64,000 nucleotides of DNA from Actinoalloteichus hoggarensis (lineage in GTDB: Bacteria > Actinomycetota > Actinomycetes > Mycobacteriales > Pseudonocardiaceae): NCBI RefSeq assembly GCF_002234535.1, contig NZ_CP022521.1, positions 4,650,001 through 4,714,000 on the forward strand, read 5' to 3'. Made by a program: the position numbers and the translations under genes. The first letter of the stretch is position 1. Each line of letters opens with the position of its first letter. Positions 49,219 through 58,503 of this stretch are shown here, in pieces. Under the pieces are notes generated by a model, which saw nothing but the letters and a program-made list of their open reading frames with translations, was not told the origin of the DNA and searched no databases.

Positions 49219-51644
49219 CCGACGACCTCGACCACCTGTGGGCCAAGAGCCCCGACGAACACGATCCCGCAGCCGGCGGCGAGCGGCTCACCACCCACAG
49301 CGAGTACACCCGTGCCGCCGTCCCGCTGATCCGGCGGCGCGTCGGCCGGCTCCGCGCGCTGCCGGAGACGTGGTGGCCTGCCGCCGAGTTGGCCGGGCTG
49401 CTCCACGACTGTGGGAAGTGCGACTGCGGATTCCAGTGCCTGGTACACCAGGGCGTGCCGTGGGGACAGCGTCACGAGGTCCTGTCGCTGGGCTTTGTGG
49501 GGCTGCTCGTCCCGGACTCCGCCGAGCGAGACCGGATCGCGGCAGCGGTGGTCACCCATCACCGGCCGCTGTTCGATCGGACCGGGGAGAGGCCCGTCGA
49601 CTGGGCGATCCTGCCGATCAACCTCACCGACGACGAGCAGGCGCTGGGTCAGACGTTCACGGTCGCCGAGGACGAGGACACCCTACGTCGACTGCTTCGC
49701 TGGTACGCCGATCACGCGACGCGCCACGGACTGGCGGTCGACACCTCGCGGGTGGAGACGGCCACCCGGGACGACGTTCGCGCGGCGACCCTCGACCTGC
49801 TGCAGCGGCTCGCGAAACGCTGGCGCCCACTCAGCTTCGCCACCGCCGCCGACGACGACGGACTCGCCCACGTGCTGCTGCTGGGTGCGGTGACCTTCGC
49901 CGACCACATCGCCTCGGGTCACGGCGAGCTGCTGCTCACCGAGCCGCTGGCTGGCTACGGCGGCCGAGTCGCCACCCGGCTCGCCGCCGCCGGACACTAC
50001 CTGGCCGAGCATCAGGTCACCGCCGTGACGGTGTGGCACCTGCTCCTGGTGGCTCCCACCGGCAGCGGGAAGACCGAGGCCGGGCTGATGTGGGCGGAGC
50101 GGGCCTGGCAGGAGATCGCCGCGGACACCGGAGGCCACCCTCGGGTGTTCTACCTCCTGCCGTTCCTGGCCTCGATCAGCGCGATGGTCCGTCGGCTCCG
50201 CGACGGCGATCGCCTCGCCGACGTCGGAGTCGTGCACTCCAAGGCGGGCACCTTCCACCTGCACGAGCTCACCACCGCCCGCACCACCGATCGGCCCGAC
50301 CCGGGCGAGGAACTGCTACTGGAGGATGCCGCCACCGCACTGGAGCACGTCCAGGCCAGTAAGGATCATCGGGAGCAGCTCCGCGTCACCACGCCCTATC
50401 AGCTGCTGCGTGCGGCGTTCCTCGGCGCCTCGGAGTCATCGACACTGCTGGACACCGCCAACAGCGTCTTCGTCTTCGACGAACTTCACGCCTACGAGCC
50501 CGACCGGCTCGGGATGATCCTGGCGATGATCGGCCTCTGGGTCCACCGACTGGGCGGCCGGGTGGGCATTCTCAGCGCCACCCTGCCCCGGCGATTCCGC
50601 ACGATCCTGCACGACACCATCGGCGACACCCTGACCACCGTCGACGGATTCACCGCCGACGACCGACCCTTGCGTCACCGCCTGCGGATCAGTCAGGACC
50701 ACCTCACCTCCGAGGCCTCCATCGCCCGCATCACCGAAGACCTGCGTGCCGGGCGGGCGACGCTGGTGGTCACCAACAACGTCGCCGACGCCCTCGAGCT
50801 CTATCAGCGACTCGGCCCCATCGCCCACGAACAGGGCGACCCGGCGATGCTGCTGCACGCGCGCTTTCGCAACGATCACCGCGCCGCGATCGAAGAACGG
50901 ATTCTCCGATGCTTCGGCGCGGGCACGCCGCAACGCCGAGGTCTCCTCGTGGCGACCCAGGTCGTCGAAGTCAGCCTGGATGTCGACTTCGACGGCCTGC
51001 ACACCTCCGGAGCCACGCTGGAGGCCCTGCTGCAGCGCTTCGGCCGCGTCAACCGCCGCGGTGAGCGAGAACCGGCGCCCGTCTGGATCTGTGCGCCGGA
51101 CTACCGCACCCGACGCGCACGCCGCCGCGGCAGCAGCGCCGACGAACTCTGGGCCGACGGCGTCTACGCCGAGCAGCCCACGCGATTGGCCTGGCAACAC
51201 CTCGTCCCGCACGACGGAGAGTGCATCGACGAGATCCACGCTCAACACTGGCTCGACGCCGTCTACGACTCCGACTGGGGACGCGACTGGGAACAGCAGG
51301 TCCGACGAGCGCAGCACCGCTTCGCCAGTGGCTTCCTCGACTTCACCAGCCCCTTCGACAGCCGGGATCACCTCAAGGAGGACTTCTACGCGACCTTCGA
51401 CGGCACCGAGGCCGTCCTCGCCGAGGATCTCCCGGCGTACCGAGCCGAACGACGCCGAGGCAAGACCGGCGAAGGCCGCCTGCTGGCCTCGCGATTCCTT
51501 ATCCCGCTGCCCGACCACCTGCGGTCCCGCAGCAAGTACGCCGGCCGCCTCGGTGTCACCGTCATCAACGGCGACTACGATCCCGAACTCGGACTCAAGG
51601 GCATCCTCGAAGACCAGCGCTACCAACCCGGAGAGATCCTGTGA
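49215..51644 (+). CDS. cas3: Cas3 HD nuclease-helicase
   Basis: 809 residues. HD domain at the N-terminus (LAGLLHDCGKCDCGFQ, His64-Asp65, and VVTHHRPLF); superfamily 2 helicase with Walker A APTGSGKTEAGL (about 278), DELHAYEP box II (about 421) in place of DEAD/H, ILSATLP motif III and FGRVNRRGE motif VI. Complete and in frame, so interference should be possible. Overlaps cas4 (GTGA). Confidence 0.95.
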   Translation: MTDDLDHLWAKSPDEHDPAAGGERLTTHSEYTRAAVPLIRRRVGRLRALPETWWPAAELAGLLHDCGKCDCGFQCLVHQGVPWGQRHEVLSLGFVGLLVPDSAERDRIAAAVVTHHRPLFDRTGERPVDWAILPINLTDDEQALGQTFTVAEDEDTLRRLLRWYADHATRHGLAVDTSRVETATRDDVRAATLDLLQRLAKRWRPLSFATAADDDGLAHVLLLGAVTFADHIASGHGELLLTEPLAGYGGRVATRLAAAGHYLAEHQVTAVTVWHLLLVAPTGSGKTEAGLMWAERAWQEIAADTGGHPRVFYLLPFLASISAMVRRLRDGDRLADVGVVHSKAGTFHLHELTTARTTDRPDPGEELLLEDAATALEHVQASKDHREQLRVTTPYQLLRAAFLGASESSTLLDTANSVFVFDELHAYEPDRLGMILAMIGLWVHRLGGRVGILSATLPRRFRTILHDTIGDTLTTVDGFTADDRPLRHRLRISQDHLTSEASIARITEDLRAGRATLVVTNNVADALELYQRLGPIAHEQGDPAMLLHARFRNDHRAAIEERILRCFGAGTPQRRGLLVATQVVEVSLDVDFDGLHTSGATLEALLQRFGRVNRRGEREPAPVWICAPDYRTRRARRRGSSADELWADGVYAEQPTRLAWQHLVPHDGECIDEIHAQHWLDAVYDSDWGRDWEQQVRRAQHRFASGFLDFTSPFDSRDHLKEDFYATFDGTEAVLAEDLPAYRAERRRGKTGEGRLLASRFLIPLPDHLRSRSKYAGRLGVTVINGDYDPELGLKGILEDQRYQPGEIL

Positions 51645-52138
51645 TCACCGCCGACGATGTGGGCGGCGTCCACGTCAAGTACCTGTACCACTGCCCACGT
51701 CAACTCTGGCTGTACGCCCGCGGATTCCGCCCCGAACACCTCAACGACGCCGTGCAGCTCGGCACCGCCGTCCATGAGCTGTCCTACTCCCGCTTCAGCC
51801 CCGTCGACCTCGGCGCCGCCACCCTGGACCACCTCGACAACCAGCTGTGGGTCCACGAGATCAAGCATTCCGCGAAGCGCAGGGAAGCCGACCACGCACA
51901 AGCCCGCCACTACTGCCATCAGCTCGTCCGCATCGGCGTCGACGTGCAGGGCGCCGTACTGCACTACCGCAACCCGCGCAAGACCGAACGCTTCCCTTAC
52001 ACCGACGACGAACACCAGAAAGCCACCGAGGACATCGATCGGGTCCTCGACATCGTCGCCCATGCGGAATCCCCGCCCAGGCTCGGCCGGACCAGCTGCC
52101 GAGGGTGCAGCTACCTCGACTACTGCTGGAGTCAGTGA
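51641..52138 (+). CDS. cas4: Cas4 nuclease for spacer acquisition
   Basis: 165 residues. KYLYHCPRQLWLYARGF supplies the first Fe-S Cys, TSCRGCSYLDYCW the other three; HEIKHSAKRREADHAQARHY carries the RecB Glu/Lys motif and the QhYxY-like helix. It trims prespacers and helps select PAM-flanked DNA. Confidence 0.93.
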   Translation: MITADDVGGVHVKYLYHCPRQLWLYARGFRPEHLNDAVQLGTAVHELSYSRFSPVDLGAATLDHLDNQLWVHEIKHSAKRREADHAQARHYCHQLVRIGVDVQGAVLHYRNPRKTERFPYTDDEHQKATEDIDRVLDIVAHAESPPRLGRTSCRGCSYLDYCWSQ

Positions 52139-53118
52139 TGCCCGCGACCTCTCGAACCTACTGGCTGACCACGCCCTGCCGCCTGCGTCGCCAAGACGAC
52201 AGCATCCGCGTCGAACGCGACGGCCACCCGCCCACGTTCCTGCCCATCGAGGACGTGCGCGACATCATCGCCGCCGCCGAGGTCGACCTCAACACCTCCA
52301 TGATGAGCCTGCTCAACAAGCACCGCATCCAGATCCACATCCTCGGCTACTACGGCGACTACGCCGGATCGTTCCTGCCCGCCGAGACCGCCGTCTCGGG
52401 AACCGTCGCCCTCAACCAGATGCGGCTGGCCTCCGACGACGAACACGCCCTGCCCATCGCCCGAGCCCTCATCGACAACGCCGCCTTCAACATCCGCTGG
52501 GTCATCGACAGGAAACTGCTCACCCGCTCCTACGGCGTCCTCAAGGAATCCATCGCCGAGGCCACCACCCGGGAACAACTCATGGCCGCCGAAGGCAACT
52601 TCCGACGAAGCGCCTGGGAAGTCCTCGACACCCGACTGCCCGACTGGCTCCAACTCGACGGCCGCAGCCGCCGCCCACCCCGTAACGCGGGCAACGCCGT
52701 CATCAGCTACATCAACGGAATCCTCTACGCCCGTATCCTCAGCGCACTACGCCTCACGCCGCTGCACACCGGCATCGCCTTCCTCCACGCCACCATGCAA
52801 CGCCACCGGCATTCCCTCGCCCTCGACCTAGCGGAGGTCTTCAAGCCCCTCTTCGCCGAACGCATCCTGATCCGCCTGGCCAACCGCCGCCAGCTCAAAC
52901 CACAACACTTCGACATCAACACCAACCAGGCCATGCTCAGCGAATCCGGCCGGAAACTGATCGTGCAGACCGTGCGCGACGACCTCGCCGAGACCGTCAA
53001 ACACCGAACCCTCGGCCGCAACGTCTCCTACGACGAACTCATCTACCTCGACGCCCTCGCACTCACCCGCACCTGCCTCGAAGGCAGCACCTACACGCCG
53101 TTCCGCGTCTGGTGGTGA
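52138..53118 (+). CDS. cas1: Cas1 integrase
   Basis: 326 residues from ATG 52138 (GTG 52135 is in frame). SRTYWLTTPCRLRRQDDSIR start, NAVISYINGILYARILSAL, HTGIAFLHATMQRHRHSLAL and DLAEVFKPLFAERIL give the catalytic Glu/His/Asp(Glu) helices of Cas1. The only cas1 in the window; array leaders indicate it serves all three arrays. Confidence 0.95.
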   Translation: MPATSRTYWLTTPCRLRRQDDSIRVERDGHPPTFLPIEDVRDIIAAAEVDLNTSMMSLLNKHRIQIHILGYYGDYAGSFLPAETAVSGTVALNQMRLASDDEHALPIARALIDNAAFNIRWVIDRKLLTRSYGVLKESIAEATTREQLMAAEGNFRRSAWEVLDTRLPDWLQLDGRSRRPPRNAGNAVISYINGILYARILSALRLTPLHTGIAFLHATMQRHRHSLALDLAEVFKPLFAERILIRLANRRQLKPQHFDINTNQAMLSESGRKLIVQTVRDDLAETVKHRTLGRNVSYDELIYLDALALTRTCLEGSTYTPFRVWW

Positions 53119-53120
53119 CC

Positions 53121-53384
53121 ATGTACACCATCCTGGTCTACGACACCGCCACCGAACGCAACGCCGCAGTCCTCCGCACCTGCCGAAAATACCTGCGACA
53201 CCAACAACGCAGCGTCTTCGAGGGAGAACTCAGCCCAGCCCAGATGCTCCGACTCCGCACCGAACTCGAACAACGCATCGACCGCGCCTACGACCACATC
53301 CTCGTCTACACGTTCCCACCCGGAACCGACCCCAGACGCCAATCCTGGGGCGGCCCCGACGACCAACCACACGACATCCTCTGA
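53121..53384 (+). CDS. cas2: Cas2
   Basis: 87 residues, MYTILVYDTATERNAAVLRT ... ILVYTFPPGTD. ATG 53121 is preferred; GTG 53115, which would overlap the cas1 stop, is possible. Ferredoxin-like Cas2 core with an extended C-terminus. The leader of array 3 begins right after the stop. Confidence 0.93.
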   Translation: MYTILVYDTATERNAAVLRTCRKYLRHQQRSVFEGELSPAQMLRLRTELEQRIDRAYDHILVYTFPPGTDPRRQSWGGPDDQPHDIL

Positions 53385-53387
53385 CCC

Positions 53388-53495
53388 CCGCATTTCAGCG
53401 GAACCCCCGGGCCGGACGTCAAACCTCCGGTCCTCTGCGAAAACACCACAAAAACCCCGACTGGGAACGCCGGTGACCTGCGGCTTTACTCTCGG
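53388..53495 (+). promoter_or_regulatory. Leader of CRISPR array 3
   Basis: Begins TTTCAGCGGAACCCCCGGG, then GGACGTCAAACC, and ends TGACCTGCGGCTTTACTCTCGG at the first repeat (cut here in two: TGACCTGCGG and CTTTACTCTCGG). These are the complements of the blocks beside arrays 1 and 2. Low-GC tract near 53440-53455 may hold the promoter core. Confidence 0.88.
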
Positions 53496-54503
53496 GTCTT
53501 CATCTGCCCTAGGAGGGTTCGCAACAGGTAGAGGCCGTCGATCGCGCCGGCCAGGCGACCGGTCTTCATCTGCCCTAGGAGGGTTCGCAACAGAGCCGGT
53601 CAGCCGGAGAAGCGGGCGCGGTACTCATGTCTTCATCTGCCCTAGGAGGGTTCGCAACCCGCCACCCGGACCAGTCAGGCCGAGGAGCAGGGGTCTTCAT
53701 CTGCCCTAGGAGGGTTCGCAACGGGCAAGCCGCACCTCGGCGCGCAGCCTCGCTGTGGTGTCTTCATCTGCCCTAGGAGGGTTCGCAACCTCCGGCCTGG
53801 ATGGCCTGCCCGCTGGAATCGCCCTGTCTTCATCTGCCCTAGGAGGGTTCGCAACGTGGAGCGTTGGCGGGCGCGTCAGGAGCGCCGCGGTCTTCATCTG
53901 CCCTAGGAGGGTTCGCAACCCCTGGCGGACGGCGTGGCGGTGCGGTAGCCGCACGCGTCTTCATCTGCCCTAGGAGGGTTCGCAACCCGGGTTCTCGGTC
54001 CAGTCCCTGGCGACCGTGCAGGGGTCTTCATCTGCCCTAGGAGGGTTCGCAACACCCGCCCGGCCTGGGGGCAGCGGTGCGGGGAGATCGTCTTCATCTG
54101 CCCTAGGAGGGTTCGCAACATGACGACCCGTGCGCCGCGTGACATCCGCGCCGACGTCTTCATCTGCCCTAGGAGGGTTCGCAACCAGAGCTGAGTGGTT
54201 CAGAGGCGGCACGGACCCAGGTCTTCATCTGCCCTAGGAGGGTTCGCAACAAGCCATCCCGCAGGCGCGGGCGCGGGTGTCCGAGAGGTCTTCATCTGCC
54301 CTAGGAGGGTTCGCAACTCCATGAGATGACCGAGGCGCCTCAGCGGTCGTCTTCATCTGCCCTAGGAGGGTTCGCAACACGCTCCCGAGCGTGATCCCCG
54401 CGCGCGGGTGGTCAGGTCTTCATCTGCCCTGGGAGGGTTCGCAACCGAGGGTGATGCCATCCAGTCCGCTGATCGACCCGGTTTCATCTGCCCTAGGAGG
54501 AGG
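53496..54503 (+). CRISPR. CRISPR array 3: 15 repeats plus one degenerate
   Basis: Repeat begins GTCTTCATCTGCCCTAGG and ends AGGGTTCGCAAC (30 bp). Starts: 53496, 53562, 53629, 53693, 53760, 53826, 53890, 53957, 54024, 54090, 54156, 54221, 54288, 54349, 54416, and a truncated copy from about 54480. The 54416 copy has one change. Leader on the left, decay on the right, so transcription is rightward and the newest spacer is 53526-53561. Spacers are 31-37 nt. From 54504 to 54974 no gene is supported. Confidence 0.98.
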
Positions 54504-54974
54504 CCGACAGACAACCGAAGTTCACGGTGTTCGAGTCGCCACGCGACGACTTCGAGGGTCGCCAACCGTGTGCCCCGCAGGTGCAGCGCCCCGGTCGAAA
54601 GATCGCGGAGAGCGTAACCATCGTGACAAGCACAACGCGCAGGCATACGTCCACATGGCAGCAGTGATCACACGTGGGTAGCGGCACCTGCGATGCGCAC
54701 CGTATGGCCCAGGGGAAGGCAGCACAGAGAAACTCCGCCCGTGAACACCGTGCAGGCGGCACAGGGCCGAAGGCCCACAGAAATCGTCAGACCAAATCCA
54801 CTACCGACAACGACCAATCACTCACTCCCTATGTTCGGACACATGATGGCGTAGTGATCGATCCCGACGGCAGAAAGGCACCGCATCCGGTCGAACGAGC
54901 ATGCCCCCTGCGCAGCCCTGGTGGCCGTCGACCAGAACCTTCGTCTCTGCGTCGAGGGCGTCTCGTCCGCAAGC

Positions 54975-56177
54975 TCAGGCTCGGACGGTCGTCCAGTGTC
55001 GGCTGATGCGGGTCCACCAGGTGACGTTGGCGGCGAGGGTGGTCTGGGTGTCGAGGGTGCGGGCGCGGTGTTCGACGGGGATCGGTGCGGTGTTGGTGCG
55101 GTAGTGCTCGAGTGCGGTACGGATCATGACGGTGTGGGCGAGGGCGTCGGCGGTGTCGTGGTCGTGTCCGTCGGTGAGGGCCTGGTGGTAGGCGTGTGTT
55201 CGGATGCGTGCGTCGAGGTGCGGGTGCAGGAAGACGATGATGTCCCAGCATTCGATGACGCGGTGATGCAGTCGTTGATCGAGACCGGCCAGGGACAGTC
55301 GGTCCCAGATCTGGTGCAGCTGTGGGGGCCACCACCTCGGCCGAAGGTTCATGATCACGTCGGGGCGGACGGTGACGAGGGCGGCCCACAGGGGTGCCAG
55401 TCGGCCGTAGGCGGAGCGGTCTCGTAGGAGCCGGATGGCGGTCGGGACGGTGGTGGCGACCAGGGGTGTGGCCAGTCCCAGGCTGGTGAACACCGCACCG
55501 AGGGCGATGAGCGCCCATTCGATCAGGTACTGGTCGTAGGCGGGTGCGGCGTCGAACAGTGCCAGCGCCAGGTAGGTGAGGCGGTGGAGCAGGTAGAGAC
55601 CGATGCTTGCGACGCCGACGCCGACGAGCCGTAGTCCTCGGCGGGTCCAGGGTCGGGTGGCGGGGTCGCGGGCCCAGATCCCGACCAGGATGGTGACGCT
55701 GACCGCGCTGTAGAGCATGTAGGCGACATAGAGCAGCACGGCGGCCGCCGAGTAGGGCGCGGCGGTCCATGCCGAGTCCTGGAGTGCGGCGGCGGCGTCG
55801 GCGTCGGTTCCCAGGCCTGCCAGGACCCAGCGCAGGGTGAGGACGCCCGCCAGGATCGCGGTGTGGATACGCAGACGCCGGTCTCGCGCTGGGCCGGGTT
55901 CCCAGACCCAGCACAGGAACGCCGAGCGCAGCAGGAAGGCGCAGCTGATCGCGACGGTGTGACGCAGGGCGTAGGACCAGCGATCCCCCAGTGCCGCGTC
56001 GAGGTGCGGGGTGACGGCCTGCAGTTCGAGCACGAGGCCGAAGGCGAGGACGGCGGCGCAGGCGAGCATGAAGGTCGCCGCAGGCTTGTTGGTTCCTGGA
56101 CGGCCGAGGTGAAGTGCCTTGGCGGTGACGGCGATCAGGACCACCGCGATGACCGCGAGCTGGACCAGGTCCCTCAT
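54975..56177 (-). CDS. MAB_1171c-like multi-pass membrane protein
   Basis: 400 residues. Seven or so hydrophobic segments in the first 250 residues (LVQLAVIAVVLIAVTAKALH; ATFMLACAAVLAFGLVLEL; AILAGVLTLRWVLAGLG; SAAAVLLYVAYMLYSAVSV; and others) and a cytosolic C-terminal domain (LRPRWWPPQLHQIWDRLSLA ... HYRTNTAPIP). This family regularly follows XRE and ImmA/IrrE-like genes in actinomycetes, as here (ATGA overlap). Transport is often assumed but unproven. Confidence 0.85.
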   Translation of the reverse strand: MRDLVQLAVIAVVLIAVTAKALHLGRPGTNKPAATFMLACAAVLAFGLVLELQAVTPHLDAALGDRWSYALRHTVAISCAFLLRSAFLCWVWEPGPARDRRLRIHTAILAGVLTLRWVLAGLGTDADAAAALQDSAWTAAPYSAAAVLLYVAYMLYSAVSVTILVGIWARDPATRPWTRRGLRLVGVGVASIGLYLLHRLTYLALALFDAAPAYDQYLIEWALIALGAVFTSLGLATPLVATTVPTAIRLLRDRSAYGRLAPLWAALVTVRPDVIMNLRPRWWPPQLHQIWDRLSLAGLDQRLHHRVIECWDIIVFLHPHLDARIRTHAYHQALTDGHDHDTADALAHTVMIRTALEHYRTNTAPIPVEHRARTLDTQTTLAANVTWWTRISRHWTTVRA

Positions 56178-56689
56178 CGGTGAGCCTTTCCCGGGAATTC
56201 GAACGCACTGGTGAGCAACCGGTTCGACCCGGTGTGCGCGGCGGTGAGCGCCCGGCGGCGTCCGGCGGCTCGCCAGATGGCGTAGGCGAGGGTCTCGGCC
56301 TCCAGCTCCCGCTGGTCGGAGTGATGCCGACGATGCAGCACGCGAGTGGGTTCGGCCGGCGGAACAGGTGCGCCCGCCTGCTGCGGGACGGGGAGGCCCT
56401 CATGGCCCAGCAGCATGTGCGCCAGCTCGTGAAGCGTCGCGTTCTCGCGATAGAGCTCGGAGGCGGTGTCGTCGACGACGATGAGATCGAGCTCGGGCTG
56501 TGCGACCCAGAGCGCGGTGGCTCGGACCGCGTGGTGACTCATGGTGGCCGGCTCGACCACGATCGGCCTGCCCCTCGTCGCGGCGACGCCGCCGATGAAG
56601 TCTTCAAGCGACCACGGCGACGGCAGCGTCACCCGCCGCAGGACGTCGTTCGCACGACGCCGCGCGGCAGGCAGGCTCAGCCGCCTCAT
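56174..56689 (-). CDS. ImmA/IrrE-like zinc metallopeptidase
   Basis: 171 residues. ATLHELAHMLLGHEG carries HExxH-type zinc site in the variant HELAH, with a later Glu-rich helix (HSDQRELEAETLAYAIW) supplying the third ligand. Start ATG 56689 overlaps the XRE stop. Such peptidases typically cleave a partner repressor, here likely the XRE protein encoded just upstream. Confidence 0.88.
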   Translation of the reverse strand: MRRLSLPAARRRANDVLRRVTLPSPWSLEDFIGGVAATRGRPIVVEPATMSHHAVRATALWVAQPELDLIVVDDTASELYRENATLHELAHMLLGHEGLPVPQQAGAPVPPAEPTRVLHRRHHSDQRELEAETLAYAIWRAAGRRRALTAAHTGSNRLLTSAFEFPGKAHR

Positions 56690-57042
56690 CGCTGCGCCCG
56701 GCCCGTCCGCCGCGAGTGCAGATCGCTGATCAGCTGATCCACCGCGGCGAGGTCGGCGTCGTCGAGGTCGGCAAGGCGCCCGAGTAGCAACGCCTGACGA
56801 CGCGGCAACCAGAAGTAGGACTCCGGCACACCGAAGAACGCGCACAGCGACTCCATAGTCCGCTGATCAATGGTCGAGCGGCCGTTACGGATACCCGTCA
56901 GCGTCCCGTGGGAGATCGGATACCCGGCGTCGGTCATCCGTCTCGCCAGCTCCCGCATGCTCAATGCGGATAGCTTCTCCCGCCGCATGTGATCCTTGAT
57001 CAGACGCTCGAACTTGTCGGCGAGCTGCTCCTCTGCGGTCAT
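56686..57042 (-). CDS. XRE-family regulator, 118 aa
   Basis: HTH in SALSMRELARRMTDAGYPIS and HGTLTGIRNGRSTIDQRTME, then FFGVPESYFWLP typical of XRE proteins paired with ImmA peptidases. First gene of a three-gene operon with ATGA couplings. Palindromes upstream (57057-57109) are probable operators. Confidence 0.9.
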   Translation of the reverse strand: MTAEEQLADKFERLIKDHMRREKLSALSMRELARRMTDAGYPISHGTLTGIRNGRSTIDQRTMESLCAFFGVPESYFWLPRRQALLLGRLADLDDADLAAVDQLISDLHSRRTGRAQR

Positions 57043-57056
57043 GTCTCCATCCTCGC

Positions 57057-57109
57057 GTCACCCACCTGGGTGACATCCACACAGACTTCCTGTTCAATGC
57101 GTTGAACAG
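57057..57109. promoter_or_regulatory. Two palindromes in the divergent promoter region
   Basis: GTCACCCA-CC-TGGGTGAC (57057-57074) and CTGTTCAA-TGCG-TTGAACAG (57090-57109) both have perfect 8-bp arms, between the XRE start (57042) and the GGDEF gene (57250). Likely operators for the XRE protein or promoter overlap sites. Confidence 0.65.
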
Positions 57110-57249
57110 CGTTGCGAGTCATGCCTATGGTCGGTCCCGTCAGCGTGTTCACCACGTTAAACACTCAACACCCACAGAGTAGGCGAACACGCCGCTCGAC
57201 GAAAGAGGACACGTTTTCGTTGAACCGTACATAACCGTTGGGATGGATC

Positions 57250-57834
57250 ATGACCGCTGTCGAGGCTCGAAATTCCCGGGACACACCCCCAGACGACCCA
57301 CTCGCCGCCGCCCACGCCCGCGAGGCGGCGCTGGAAGCAGAAGTGCATCGGCTCCGCCGGGACGATCTCACCGGTTTCCTGCGGCGCGGCCCGTGGGGAC
57401 AGCAGGCCGCCGAGGCGTTGCCGCGACTCGGCGCCGAGGTGCTCATGCTGATCACCGACCTGGACCGCTTCAAACGGATCAACGATCGCTTCGGGCATCG
57501 CGGCGGAGACGTGGTCCTTCATACCCAGGCCCGTCGCCTGCGTGAGTCGCTTCCCTCCACGGCGGTGCTCGGCCGTCTGGGAGGTGACGGTGGCGACGAG
57601 TTCCTCGCGCTGACCAGGCATGATGCCGTTGATCTCGACAAGCTCACTCAGGTGCTCGCGCGTCCGGTCGAGATTCTCGGGCGAGCGGTGCCGGTGTCGG
57701 CATCGATCGGCGCCGCCGTGCGACCGCCCGGCGCTCGAGCGCCCGTGTTGGCCGACCTGCTGGCGACGGCGGACGACGCCTTGTACGAGGCGAAGACCGC
57801 AGGACGAGGTCGCTGCCGGATTCACACTTGTTGA
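57250..57834 (+). CDS. GGDEF-domain protein (putative diguanylate cyclase), 194 aa
   Basis: LMLITDLDRFKRINDRFGHR and GDVVLHTQARRL are standard; the active loop reads RLGGDGGDEFLAL, three residues longer than the usual RLGGDEF. Short N-terminal helix (HAREAALEAEVHRLRRDDLTG) may dimerise. No sensor domain or inhibitory RxxD obvious. ATG 57250 is preferred over a TTG at 57238. Activity is uncertain because of the extra GGD. Confidence 0.85.
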   Translation: MTAVEARNSRDTPPDDPLAAAHAREAALEAEVHRLRRDDLTGFLRRGPWGQQAAEALPRLGAEVLMLITDLDRFKRINDRFGHRGGDVVLHTQARRLRESLPSTAVLGRLGGDGGDEFLALTRHDAVDLDKLTQVLARPVEILGRAVPVSASIGAAVRPPGARAPVLADLLATADDALYEAKTAGRGRCRIHTC

Positions 57835-57989
57835 TCCACGTCTTCCGGTGCAGGCGGCGGAGCCGTCCGCGCCACCCGGTCTGGTAGGCGACCCCGACGT
57901 CTGCCCAGGCGCCGCGCCGCGAATCCCCGTCGCAGGCGCCGCCGCCGGGTTCTCCGGAGACAGACGACGACCCCCACGGCTGTCTCCAC

Positions 57990-58029
57990 TCGTGGCGTGC
58001 CCGACGTGAACCTGTCGGGCACGCCACGA
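57990..58029. terminator. Perfect 16-bp hairpin
   Basis: TCGTGGCGTGCCCGAC (57990-58005) and GTCGGGCACGCCACGA (58014-58029) with an 8-nt loop, between the GGDEF and HxlR genes. Confidence 0.8.
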
Positions 58030-58053
58030 CCTCTTCCTCACATCATTCGATCA

Positions 58054-58503
58054 ATGGAGGTGAGCCTCGTGTATGCCCCGCTTCAACTTCAAGCGCTTCG
58101 TGAGTTCCGCAGCCTGATCAAGGGCGAGTGGGTGCCGGACATCCTCGTCGCCCTGCGCGGTGAGTCGCAGCACTTCAGCGAACTACGGAGCAGGGTCAAC
58201 AGTCTCCAGGTCACCCGGCGCTCCACCGGTTCCGGTGTGTTGCACGACGGGATCCTGTCCCGGACGCTGCAGCGGATGGAGCACGACGGGCTGGTCGAAC
58301 GCCGGGCGCAGATTGGGGTGTTCCCGCCGTCGGTCGAGTATCGCCTGACGCCGCTGGGTGAGGACCTGATCGTCGTCATGCAGCCGCTGGCCGCGTGGAT
58401 CGCGCAGCGGACCGCAGCGAACGCTGCTCCGACGCACTCGGATCAGCCTTGCGTCCTGTCACCGCCCTGCCACGAGCAGCACGGTGACCGCCCCGGCGAG
58501 TAG
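58054..58503 (+). CDS. HxlR-family transcriptional regulator
   Basis: 149 residues. IKGEWVPDILVALRGESQHF, SELRSRVNSLQVT, LSRTLQRMEHDGLVERRAQI and VEYRLTPLGEDL define the winged helix of HxlR. An insertion (RRSTGSGVLHDG) sits between the recognition elements. It converges with and overlaps the prepilin peptidase gene by 45 bp. Confidence 0.85.
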   Translation: MEVSLVYAPLQLQALREFRSLIKGEWVPDILVALRGESQHFSELRSRVNSLQVTRRSTGSGVLHDGILSRTLQRMEHDGLVERRAQIGVFPPSVEYRLTPLGEDLIVVMQPLAAWIAQRTAANAAPTHSDQPCVLSPPCHEQHGDRPGE

